Positions 1 to 7,136 of a stretch of 11,374 nt of DNA are shown piece after piece (position 1 is the stretch's first letter; the number at the start of each line of letters is the position of its first letter). Origin of the DNA: an uncultured Bacteroidales bacterium (GTDB lineage: Bacteria > Bacteroidota > Bacteroidia > Bacteroidales > UBA932); contig CAKUVA010000041.1 of the NCBI GenBank assembly GCA_934693135.1, positions 1 through 11,374 of the forward strand. The letters run 5' to 3'. The notes beneath the pieces are model-generated. The model ran no database searches. It saw only the letters and a list, made by a program, of their open reading frames with translations, and was not told where the DNA came from. The position numbers were made by a program, and so were the translations under genes.

Positions 1-73
1 TCGTTTTTTCAAATTTACAAAAATTCTCGCTATTTTCCTAATATTCAATCAATTATATTTCATCGAACTCACG

Positions 74-571
74 TTATTTAAGGATTGTATGTTCTTTGAG
101 ATTAGGATGAAGAATCTTTTGCGTTTTTATTTCAACAATGCGGTTCTTGTTATCGTAACAATACTCGTTAATTTCATCTTCTGAAAGTCCAGGCCAGGTG
201 TCAAATTCTTTTACAATACGACCAGCTGAATCATACTCATTCTTGGGATGAGATGCAAGGAAGTTCTTGAGTATTCCGTCCTGTATGTTATAATAATGGC
301 CAGAATAACTGTCATTTTTAATGCTATGAAGAATTTCTGATATAGGAGTCCCATTTTTAGAGAACTGTACAAATTGTCTGTCGGTAGAATTCGATAATTC
401 CAGCAAAAAAACGGGACCGCGCACATCAAAGTATTCAGAAAATGTTTTAATCTTGCCAATATATAATGAAGTATATCCGTCCCAAATACCAGTTACTCGT
501 CTCAAGCTTGTGGATCTCCGATACATAATTAAATGTTTGTGTGATAATGCATTTTTAAAATGATTACGCAA
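74..571 (-). CDS. 5'-truncated hypothetical protein with YD/RHS-like repeats
   Basis: Function unknown. The C-terminal third contains two YD/RHS-like units: NEYDSAGRIVKEFDT, then NEYCYDNKNRIVEIKT. These match the loose pattern Y-D-x2-G/N-R-[IL] of extracellular RHS/YD repeat proteins. The rest is not recognised. No signal peptide or membrane helix is visible. The start is doubtful: the first start-like codon, at 571, is TTG, while the frame is open back to 592, where it meets the TAA that ends the neighbouring IS1595 transposase frame. The first in-frame ATG is at 526, inside what looks like ordinary coding sequence. I infer that the 5' part was removed when the IS1595 element, or a deletion next to it, created this junction. 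The gene lies in the same direction as the large operon upstream and may once have followed it. It could be a silent remnant or a short expressed protein. Confidence 0.5.
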   Translation of the reverse strand: MRNHFKNALSHKHLIMYRRSTSLRRVTGIWDGYTSLYIGKIKTFSEYFDVRGPVFLLELSNSTDRQFVQFSKNGTPISEILHSIKNDSYSGHYYNIQDGILKNFLASHPKNEYDSAGRIVKEFDTWPGLSEDEINEYCYDNKNRIVEIKTQKILHPNLKEHTILK

Positions 572-592
572 TGTTGTACTTAAATTCGTTTT

Positions 593-1357
593 TTAGGCCA
601 GGGCCGCAACCATGAGCTTATCTAACAGTGCATTGCCGAAACGCCGCCGGTTGAACTTATAGCAGAACTCATTCAGGTAGTTCTGGAGATAGCCCGGCGT
701 GATTTCATGGTAGACATCCAGCAGAAGCCGTTTGGCATTGCTGGTGGCGATATGGACCCATGGAAGGATCTTGCCGACCTGTACAGGTTCTATGACCTGA
801 TGGACGTGCTCCTCCACAAGAGACTTGAAGTTCGTATATGATTTCGAATCGTCTGTCTCCGCCAGCACCAGGACCTTGCTTTTCTTCTGGCTGCCGTGTC
901 CCCGTTTGAGAGGCTTATCCTTCTCGGAATCAAGGGCTTCGGTGGAGAAGAAGCCTTCGTCAAGTTCAACCATGCCGCACACCTTGTACTCGGCGTCCCG
1001 TTTACCCATGGCATTACGGAGTTTATGAAGCATCGCCCAGATTGGCATATAGTTCTTGTGTCCGAGTTGTCGCTGGAGTTCGGCTGCGGAGAAGCTCTTC
1101 TTCGTCGAGGTCAGCAGGTGCATGGTGATGAACCAGTACCGCAGCGGCAGCTGGCTCCCGTGCATCACGGTGTTCGCCTTCTGACTCTGGCGGTAATGGC
1201 AGTGCTTGCACTCGAAGCACTTCTTGTCGCCTTTCCAGTAATGCTCCTTGCACCCGCAGTGAGGGCAGACGACTCCCTGTGTCTCACGGTACTCTCTCAG
1301 CTTACGTTCGCAGCTTCCCTCATCAGGAAAGACCTGCATAAAGTCAATAAGTTTCAT
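593..1357 (-). CDS. IS1595 family transposase, internally deleted and C-terminally truncated
   Basis: DDE-type transposase of the ISXO2/IS1595 group. An N-terminal zinc ribbon (CPHC, then CFECKHC) is followed by the catalytic domain. Visible are VELDEGFF with the first Asp, TDDSKSY where the family usually has a DG-S-x-SY-type second Asp, and LPWVHIATSNAKR with the third catalytic position (Asn in this subgroup). I place the start at the ATG at 1357 (MKLIDFMQVF). The frame stays open to 1435, but that extension runs through the terminal repeat and is not family-like. The protein is about 254 residues, against roughly 300 as I recall the family. The segment between KVLVLAE and TDDSKSY, normally about 40-50 residues, appears to be missing in frame. 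The C-terminus also stops at LMVAALA, before the usual SYKN-type tail. Probably inactive. Confidence 0.72.
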   Translation of the reverse strand: MKLIDFMQVFPDEGSCERKLREYRETQGVVCPHCGCKEHYWKGDKKCFECKHCHYRQSQKANTVMHGSQLPLRYWFITMHLLTSTKKSFSAAELQRQLGHKNYMPIWAMLHKLRNAMGKRDAEYKVCGMVELDEGFFSTEALDSEKDKPLKRGHGSQKKSKVLVLAETDDSKSYTNFKSLVEEHVHQVIEPVQVGKILPWVHIATSNAKRLLLDVYHEITPGYLQNYLNEFCYKFNRRRFGNALLDKLMVAALA

Positions 1358-1393
1358 GTCCCTTTGTTTTATAGGGACAAAGTTACCGCCAGG

Positions 1394-1422
1394 CCTTGAC
1401 AACTTTTGACAAAAGCTCGTCC
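1394..1422 (-). repeat. Right terminal repeat of the IS1595-type element
   Basis: Read inward on the minus strand, the end starts GGACGAG and contains TTTTGTCAAAAGTTGTCAAGG, with TTGTCAA repeated in tandem. It lies inside the spurious N-terminal extension of the transposase frame, which supports the internal start at 1357. No matching left-end copy is present near 593. Confidence 0.55.
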
Positions 1423-1438
1423 TTAGGTGGAACATTGA

Positions 1439-2392
1439 TTAGTCATTTAAATTTTTATCATCAAGGTTTTTAATCTCCATATTGGCATTTGATAATTCTT
1501 GCTTAACAACTGCAAGGCTATTTTCCAGATACTTGATTGTGCTATTTTGCGCCTTAATAATGCTTTCTTTCTCCTCAATAATTTTTTCATTGTCTTTAAC
1601 ATTTGTAGAGAGAGTATTTACTCGATTAGAAAGGTTCACACTGATTGATACGAATATAATCACAACAACTACCATAAGTACTAACGCAGCCACCACTCTT
1701 GTATGCTTCTTCTGGCGGTGAACTTTTGTTAGTTCATCAGAAAGTTCCTTGGTTGTGTTTGTTAAATTCTCAATTTGCTTGTTCAGACTTTTAATTTTAC
1801 CGGAATAGCCAACAAGTAATTGAGTATCGTAATCTTCGTTTTTGTAAATATGAATTAAGTTAAAAAGCTTTATGTTACTGTTAATATCAGCAGCTGTGGC
1901 TGTTGTGGGTAGTAAAACAAATTTGTCTGCACCTGCAGCATAATTTAAAGGAGGTAATTTCCTAAAACTATACCCCGATATCTTATCTATAGACAGGGAA
2001 ATGTGTTGCATAATCCTATCGACCTCAGTGCGTTCTTGATGGAGTTTTATGGCTTTAACCGTGACATCACCAGCATCAGTAAATTCAAGTATCTTGCCCA
2101 CGACTACAAGCTCAGCCATAGTGCCTTCAAAAATTGAGAACATTTGCTTTATATCGTTGCAGTATAGGTCGTTGAATGATACCGCCACACCGATATACTT
2201 GTTCGGAACAGATTTGCTGTATAATCTCCTGACATAGATATAGTACACCAAATTGTCATATCTTCTGATAGCAATCTGTGTTTTGACCTCGTTACAGGTC
2301 GCTACGCTCTTGAAGATATCTTTTGCATAATCATCTGGATATTGAGTATAACCAGAGCCAAATTCTCCGAAAATATATGTGGAATGATTCAC
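1439..2392 (-). CDS. Membrane-anchored coiled-coil adaptor, paralogue of the first operon gene
   Basis: Function unknown; 317 residues. Residues 1-195 form a globular domain shared with the gene at 8707-9483: STYIFG near the N-terminus, YYIYVRR at 50-56, IGVAVS, and LPPLNY at 146-151. Coiled coil follows at about 198-228, then a basic patch (HRQKKHTR), one membrane helix at 233-252 and a second coiled coil to the end at about 255-312. The positive-inside rule puts the N-terminal domain in the cytosol and the C-terminal coil in the periplasm. The start is GTG, one base after the stop of the protease gene, which implies translational coupling. It is the last gene of the operon; a decayed IS follows 16 bp after its stop. 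It probably acts as an adaptor or sensor linking the cytosolic GTPase to the envelope parts; that is inference. Confidence 0.7.
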   Translation of the reverse strand: MNHSTYIFGEFGSGYTQYPDDYAKDIFKSVATCNEVKTQIAIRRYDNLVYYIYVRRLYSKSVPNKYIGVAVSFNDLYCNDIKQMFSIFEGTMAELVVVGKILEFTDAGDVTVKAIKLHQERTEVDRIMQHISLSIDKISGYSFRKLPPLNYAAGADKFVLLPTTATAADINSNIKLFNLIHIYKNEDYDTQLLVGYSGKIKSLNKQIENLTNTTKELSDELTKVHRQKKHTRVVAALVLMVVVVIIFVSISVNLSNRVNTLSTNVKDNEKIIEEKESIIKAQNSTIKYLENSLAVVKQELSNANMEIKNLDDKNLND

Positions 2393-2393
2393 T

Positions 2394-2930
2394 CTACTTC
2401 AGTTTGAATCGAATAACTTTTGAGTCATTATCTATGGTATAGGAGGCCACCCTGTCTAGGACACCATTACCAAGAAGAACCGGAGCTTCAGTATTTGAAG
2501 AAACTTGAGTAAGTACATCTCGGCAGACTATTGTTTGGATTCCATCAGTAATTTCGAGCGTCCGTATGTTGAAAATGGCATCTTCCACGACACTTCCATC
2601 AGCAATGCTGGACTTGGCTGTTCCAAGGAAATCGTCTTCTGTTAAAAGACCACGTTTCAATAGTTGCTTGGCCTCAAGTGGCGAGATAAGAGTGAGGGAA
2701 CATCCTGTGTCAAAAATCATGTCGGTGCTCAGCCCGTTAATCTTTACCTGAACAAACTTCACGCCTCCTTCTAATGTATAGGGGACATTTATCGTCTCAT
2801 AATCCGACACGGTTTCGGTCGGATAGTTGACATAAGGAATATGAACCTTTTTCGACTTATTACTGCCAGAACAAGACACTAAAAGCAAGATGGCGGCCAT
2901 CAGCAACGATTGTCTTATAACAGTTTTCAT
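2394..2930 (-). CDS. Lipoprotein with retropepsin-like aspartic protease domain
   Basis: 178 residues. The N-terminus is a lipoprotein signal peptide: hydrophobic run MAAILLLVSC with lipobox LVSC and the lipidated Cys at 20. The following residues (SGSNKSKK) lack the acidic surface-export signal of Bacteroidetes lipoproteins, so I expect it to face the periplasm. The mature part is a clan AA, retropepsin-like domain: VKINGLSTDMIFDTGCS with the catalytic DTG at 74-76, an ISPLEA segment, and the C-terminal LLGNGVLDR-type segment followed by a strand ending in IRFKL. One DTG motif per chain means that, as in retropepsins, the enzyme would have to dimerise. Its start overlaps the previous stop by four bases (ATGA) and the next gene starts one base after its stop, so it is a genuine operon member. 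Substrate unknown; it might cut a periplasmic domain of one of the co-encoded membrane proteins. Confidence 0.8.
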   Translation of the reverse strand: MKTVIRQSLLMAAILLLVSCSGSNKSKKVHIPYVNYPTETVSDYETINVPYTLEGGVKFVQVKINGLSTDMIFDTGCSLTLISPLEAKQLLKRGLLTEDDFLGTAKSSIADGSVVEDAIFNIRTLEITDGIQTIVCRDVLTQVSSNTEAPVLLGNGVLDRVASYTIDNDSKVIRFKLK

Positions 2931-4408
2931 TGTTTATTCACTTTGAAAGAATGAGTAAAGACCTTATTGTTGTTAACATAATAAGACAACACATGGTTTT
3001 CCCCTGAGATAGGAGTAGCAGAAATCTCTTTTTGTTTCTTACTGCCAGAAATAGAAAAACCATTGCACTTCCATTCGCCTTCCTGTTCTGGCACACCAGT
3101 CAAGATTATCCTATATTGTTTGCCGAGGATAAGAGGTTCATTTACATCTGCATTTGAGTTGTCTTTAATAACGATCAGAGGTGAAGTTTGCTCGGATTGA
3201 ATTAGGCTGAGTGCCTTGGTCAGTTCAATGTATTTAGCCTCAAGTTCGGAATTCTTAGCCGTTAATGCTGAATACTGTTTTTTCAGTTCTGACGTTTTAG
3301 GAGCACTTTTAATTTCTCTGACACAGAAAAGCACAACAATAATTACAACAACAACAGCAGTGATGATTATAATGTATTTCCTGCGATTTTCTCCTTTCCA
3401 AAGAGATGAGTCATTACGATAATCATTATTCCGCCCAATGTCAAGGTGATCCATGGCCCCAGCATTAGGCTTGACAGATCTAAGAATTTCCAGCATCTCG
3501 GACAAATCCGGTTCTAATCTATCGGCCACAGCACCTATATCTGAGCACTTTTTTAACCTATCAACCTCCTGCTTTAATCTTGTGTTATCTTGCTTGAGAG
3601 AACTATTGGAGGATTTTAATGAATTTAATTCTGCACTTAATCTTTGATTTTCAGATTTTGTTGTTGATAAATCATTGGAAGCAGTAGTCAATTTCTGCTT
3701 AAGTCCCGGTATCTGTTTGCTGTCTTTTTTTAAAGCATCAATTTGATTCTCATATTCTTTCTTGCTTTCTTGATATTTTTGATCCGAAGACAAAAGAGAA
3801 GATATTATCGCATCTTTAGATGTATATACTGGAGAGACATATACTTTGCCATATATTTTGGTGGCGTTGAAAAAAGTCTCGCAATCCACATCGTTAATGT
3901 TGTAATAAACAGATTTCGACGCGTTTTGTTTTGTAAAAGAAGAATCGATCACCTCAAAGTCGCTTCCGAAATTAGAGATTATCTGATTTCTTGCCAATTT
4001 TGAGATTTCAGTCAATTCTCCGCCCACATCCTTGAAATTGGTAATTAAGTATTTCTCTGAATTTTTGTTATTACTTAAAAGTTTTCCGGAAATTTTTTGA
4101 GTATAAATTGTATCAAAGAGGTTAAACAAGGAATGGACATCGGTACAATAATTTCCTTCCACTTTTAATGACATCCCAAAATATGAGCCGGTACGGCCTC
4201 CCTCTGCGATAACATTCTGTGGTCTTATGTACGAGTAGTACGAGCAGAACTTATTAGCGTCCTTTCTGATTTCAATCACGAATGCTGATTGGGCTTTATT
4301 GAAGGTATCAAGAATATTATAGAATGAATTATAGTACGAATCATCGGAGGTGCCCCAGGCATCAAAGCCCTGAGGCACTCCGTGAAAAACAAATTCTGCT
4401 ATCTCCAT
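2927..4408 (-). CDS. Large membrane-anchored coiled-coil protein with periplasmic beta domain
   Basis: 493 residues, function unknown. The N-terminal domain (about 1-200) looks like a divergent copy of the domain in the first and last operon genes: FVFHG at 6-10, CSYYSYIR at 55-62, YFGMSLKV at 76-83, and DVHSLFNLFD at 90-99 against DIKQMFSIFE in the last gene. Next come a long coiled coil (about 205-290), a basic stretch (ENRRK), one membrane helix at 345-364, a second coiled coil at 370-405 and a C-terminal domain of about 80 residues rich in beta strands, perhaps Ig-like (ILGKQYRIILTGVP, EWKCNGF). Predicted topology is N-terminus in the cytosol and beta domain in the periplasm. It starts two bases after the GTPase stop codon, so the two are probably translated together. 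A GTPase partner or effector adaptor role is a guess from this pairing. Confidence 0.68.
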   Translation of the reverse strand: MEIAEFVFHGVPQGFDAWGTSDDSYYNSFYNILDTFNKAQSAFVIEIRKDANKFCSYYSYIRPQNVIAEGGRTGSYFGMSLKVEGNYCTDVHSLFNLFDTIYTQKISGKLLSNNKNSEKYLITNFKDVGGELTEISKLARNQIISNFGSDFEVIDSSFTKQNASKSVYYNINDVDCETFFNATKIYGKVYVSPVYTSKDAIISSLLSSDQKYQESKKEYENQIDALKKDSKQIPGLKQKLTTASNDLSTTKSENQRLSAELNSLKSSNSSLKQDNTRLKQEVDRLKKCSDIGAVADRLEPDLSEMLEILRSVKPNAGAMDHLDIGRNNDYRNDSSLWKGENRRKYIIIITAVVVVIIVVLFCVREIKSAPKTSELKKQYSALTAKNSELEAKYIELTKALSLIQSEQTSPLIVIKDNSNADVNEPLILGKQYRIILTGVPEQEGEWKCNGFSISGSKKQKEISATPISGENHVLSYYVNNNKVFTHSFKVNKQ

Positions 4409-4410
4409 GT

Positions 4411-5343
4411 TTACCCCCTAATTTTCTTCATTATGGTATTCCACAACATCTGAGGATATTCGTCCACTCCCTGCTGGTACGTTAAGTATGCTGAACCATC
4501 TGCACGTGTCGCTTCTGTAAACATGCCATTAGAAAAAGGGACAAGCTCACATAAATAAGGTTTCAGCCATTTATAGATCGGTACTTCGTTAACAAATGGC
4601 GTAAATATACCCGGATACATATTGCTGATATCATTCTTTACGCCCGCTATATTAACTCTACCTGGAGAAATCACGAAGTTTGACTTGTCCACCTTGTTAT
4701 AGAGAAAAATAGCTTTGTCTTGTACTCGCATCATTGTTTTAAGATGATGTATTCTGGAAACATATCCACTTCTATCTGAAGAATCTTTCCAGTCAGGTTC
4801 AACCATATAAATCCATATTTTTCTATTATTACTGTTAATAATAGTATTGACGTACGCCGGGAAAGGATTATCTGGCTTTTTGGGATTGAAGTAATACTCG
4901 CCGGGCGCCTCAAGGATCTGGCAGATACGACGGCCGTTTTTATCAAGTACTTCAACCAACATGAAGCTAATCATCTCCGTACCTTGAGCCGCGTTTGATG
5001 AATTGACAAGTTCATTATATCCATCGCACATTTTGGCATAATGGGCATCCGCCGCAGGCCTAAACGAACGGATTGGAGACACGCGATATCCATATTTCAG
5101 TAAAAACCTAGTAAGGCGAATGAGAGTCATCGTTTTTCCGCATTCAGTTGGACCGAACAAAACAACGATAGGAACGTTTGGATCCGCAATGGTGACGACT
5201 ATGCTATTGGGATCATTGTACTCAGTTTGGCTGAGGCCTGTCTCTGAGGTGTCGTTGATTGTAGATTCTTCTGAAATTATAGGAGCAGCTGTGACAGTAG
5301 GTTCGCCAGTAGAGACTCCTTCAAAATCGAATTTTTTTGCCAT
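4411..5343 (-). CDS. P-loop GTPase (TRAFAC-like), switch of the operon
   Basis: 310 residues, soluble. After a Ser/Thr- and acid-rich, probably disordered N-terminal tail of about 55 residues, the nucleotide-binding core shows Walker A/G1 GPTECGKT at 64-71, a G3-like segment LEAPGE at 144-149 on a hydrophobic strand, and G4 NKVD at 216-219, which specifies guanine. A possible G5 follows at VPFSNG (268-273). The G3 Asp of the usual DxxG is replaced by Glu (EAPG), an oddity noted separately. No membrane helix is present, so it should work in the cytosol, probably on the cytosolic domains of its membrane neighbours. Single-domain GTPases of this kind occur in bacterial conflict operons, but I cannot assign this one to a named family. 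It starts 36 bp after the four-helix protein stop and ends 2 bp before the next start. Confidence 0.8.
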   Translation of the reverse strand: MAKKFDFEGVSTGEPTVTAAPIISEESTINDTSETGLSQTEYNDPNSIVVTIADPNVPIVVLFGPTECGKTMTLIRLTRFLLKYGYRVSPIRSFRPAADAHYAKMCDGYNELVNSSNAAQGTEMISFMLVEVLDKNGRRICQILEAPGEYYFNPKKPDNPFPAYVNTIINSNNRKIWIYMVEPDWKDSSDRSGYVSRIHHLKTMMRVQDKAIFLYNKVDKSNFVISPGRVNIAGVKNDISNMYPGIFTPFVNEVPIYKWLKPYLCELVPFSNGMFTEATRADGSAYLTYQQGVDEYPQMLWNTIMKKIRG

Positions 5344-5379
5344 AATAATTTACTTAAATTTGGTTGCTTTTGTTGTGTG

Positions 5380-6453
5380 CTATTCTTTTTTGAAAGCAAG
5401 GTCAAAGAAGATAAAGGCTCCAAGGTCAACAAGGATTGAGAGAAGAACCCATATGATTAGGCCTCGCCCGGCATACTTCCCATTCAAGAAATCTTTCCAT
5501 ACATCAAAGACACTCAGCATACGTTCCACCCGGGTCACAGCCTGAACAGGATTACCTTCGGCATCTTCCGGTAGATATGTTTCTTTGTCCCCTGTATTGA
5601 AGTCGATGTAATTACTATATGTCTTGATTGTTGAATATCCTCTAACGAGTCTGCTATTAACATCCTTAACTTGCTCGGCAATGTTCAAATCGATCTCCCC
5701 GCTCTTTATCAGATTCTCGGCATACTCAAGATTTTTATAGTCAGTAGATGCTTGACCCTTATAAGTGTTTTCGTCAGGAGCTGTCATTGAATTACGAATA
5801 TTCGTAAGTTTACTTTGCATCAGAATATTGATCTTCTGGCGGTACGCGTCAACGAGTTTTGCACGAGTTTGTACGGACTTATCGTTAAATGATAATGGCT
5901 CCACCTTATCCACTTCCAAAAGCGTAGCGAACTGTGCCAGAATGCGTCTGGCATTAGACCCGAATCCGGGATTTGCATCATTCTTTATTTCAGATTCAAG
6001 TTCGGCAAACAAACTCCAAACCTTATTTTGGAATTCAGTTTGTTTGTCTCTGATCTTGGTCTCCGTAAGAGTATTGTTCTTCAGTTGATCCAAATATCCC
6101 TTTGTGGTAGAAATGTCGGTACTTGCGACACTTTCTATCGAGCTTCGATAAAAGAAAGTATGTGTATTGGTTGGCATACTGAAAAGAAGCCAGAATACAA
6201 GAACAACCAATATGCCGGCTATTAACTTTCCACCTCTCTTTTCAACATAAACATTCTGATTGAAGCTGTCAACAATCAATTTAGTTCCCCAAGAAGCAAT
6301 AATGAAGAAAGCGATGGTTACAATCCAGCACAAGAGCTGAGGCCAAGATGAGAGAAGAAGATGCAATGACTCTTGTGTTGCCCAGCAACTGACGGAAGCC
6401 AATGCGATAAATGCGAAAACTGAAATGACTTTCAAGGTGTTGTTTTGTTCCAT
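5380..6453 (-). CDS. Four-helix membrane protein with large periplasmic loop
   Basis: 357 residues, not recognised. Membrane helices are visible at about 8-25, 38-63, 75-94 and 330-352. With the N-terminus in the cytosol, three helices in a row place residues 95-329 in the periplasm. This loop is mostly predicted helix, with many charged residues and no Cys. The last helix returns the short C-terminus (FKKE) to the cytosol. It lies between the stator genes (24 bp upstream gap to the OmpA-like gene stop) and the GTPase gene (36 bp gap), so it could join the stator to the GTPase or sense envelope state. The spacing is looser than elsewhere in the operon, but no terminator or clear promoter is visible there. 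Confidence 0.68.
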   Translation of the reverse strand: MEQNNTLKVISVFAFIALASVSCWATQESLHLLLSSWPQLLCWIVTIAFFIIASWGTKLIVDSFNQNVYVEKRGGKLIAGILVVLVFWLLFSMPTNTHTFFYRSSIESVASTDISTTKGYLDQLKNNTLTETKIRDKQTEFQNKVWSLFAELESEIKNDANPGFGSNARRILAQFATLLEVDKVEPLSFNDKSVQTRAKLVDAYRQKINILMQSKLTNIRNSMTAPDENTYKGQASTDYKNLEYAENLIKSGEIDLNIAEQVKDVNSRLVRGYSTIKTYSNYIDFNTGDKETYLPEDAEGNPVQAVTRVERMLSVFDVWKDFLNGKYAGRGLIIWVLLSILVDLGAFIFFDLAFKKE

Positions 6454-6476
6454 GATATTAATTGATTGAATGTTAT

Positions 6477-7136
6477 TTATTTGCGTATTTCCTTTATGAC
6501 TCCGGGTTTTGGCAATATATGGATCAAAAACCTTTGGTTGAGATGCTCATCAGATTCTCTCATTAGTCCAGTACCGCTTTGTACACCATCACCGCTGCCG
6601 CAAATGAGGACTTCGCAATTCTGTTCTGTAAACTTGATATCGTTGGCCTCCCAAAAGCGCTTGAGGTCAAGTGCTCTGCTGTAGCTTAATTCATAATTCC
6701 CCGCAAAAGAATCTCTTGAGGCCTGCCCCTCAATGATAAGGATGTACTGTATTCCAGGATATTTTTTAGTGGTCTTTTCAATAAAGGATTTTGCGCTCTT
6801 CCCTGCTTCAAGTAGTTTGGTTTTTATCTCATCCGAAACATATTTGTCGATATTTGACTGTCCTTTCGGGAAATATACATCTATCTTGAGTTTATGTTTT
6901 TTGAAGTCTTCTTTATATTCAAAATAATCTTCATCTAATCCCTTGGTAGCATCTTCGATTTCTTGAGCCTTGTCCAACTTTGCTTGTAGATTGATATTGT
7001 TCTGGATAACCTCTCCTTTCTCTTTGTTCAGTTGAACAACCGCGACAACAAAAAGCATAAGCATGACAAAGAAAAGGCTCGTCATGAGATCAGCATAGCT
7101 GGCCCAAAAATAGGATTTATTCTTTTTCTCCGTCAT
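6477..7136 (-). CDS. MotB/ZorB-like stator subunit with OmpA-like domain
   Basis: 219 residues. The N-terminus is the typical MotB/ZorB helix, FWASYADLMTSLFFVMLMLF at 10-29. It carries Asp16 in the position of the proton-binding Asp and the YADLMT context common to this family. A short coiled linker (40-80) leads to an OmpA/MotB-type peptidoglycan-binding domain at about 84-208: EGQASRD at 136-142, NYELSYSRAL at 147-156 and NQRFLIHI at 200-207, matching the family pattern of Asp, N-x2-LS-x2-RA and a late Arg. It should span the inner membrane once and grip the cell wall, forming the ion channel with the product of the adjacent upstream gene. The ATG follows directly on the upstream TAG with no gap, as expected for a subunit pair. 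Known relatives are MotB, TolR/ExbD (without OmpA) and ZorB. Confidence 0.85.
   Translation of the reverse strand: MTEKKNKSYFWASYADLMTSLFFVMLMLFVVAVVQLNKEKGEVIQNNINLQAKLDKAQEIEDATKGLDEDYFEYKEDFKKHKLKIDVYFPKGQSNIDKYVSDEIKTKLLEAGKSAKSFIEKTTKKYPGIQYILIIEGQASRDSFAGNYELSYSRALDLKRFWEANDIKFTEQNCEVLICGSGDGVQSGTGLMRESDEHLNQRFLIHILPKPGVIKEIRK

Larger units (their letters stand above)
593..1422 (-). mobile_element. Decayed IS1595-type insertion sequence, left end missing
   Basis: This block is clearly more GC-rich than the AT-rich genes on either side and carries an ISXO2/IS1595-type transposase. The right end is recognisable. Read on the minus strand from 1422 it begins GGACGAGCTTTTGTCAAAAG and continues with GTTGTCAAGG, a typical transposase-binding end with a doubled TTGTCAA. 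I could find no inverted copy near 593, where the sequence passes straight from the transposase C-terminus into the truncated 74-592 frame. The element therefore appears truncated at its left end and probably cannot move by itself. It sits 16 bp past the stop codon of the last operon gene. No target duplication is visible, as expected when one end is gone. Confidence 0.7.

Noticed and set aside
10..17. TAAATTTG on the minus strand as a promoter for a gene beyond the left edge
   Set aside because: It matches TAnnTTTG but has no -33 element at the right distance and lies in very AT-rich sequence where such matches are common.
896..1399. 167-codon open frame on the plus strand across the IS1595 transposase
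   Set aside because: Antisense shadow of the transposase, which has zinc ribbon and catalytic motifs on the minus strand.
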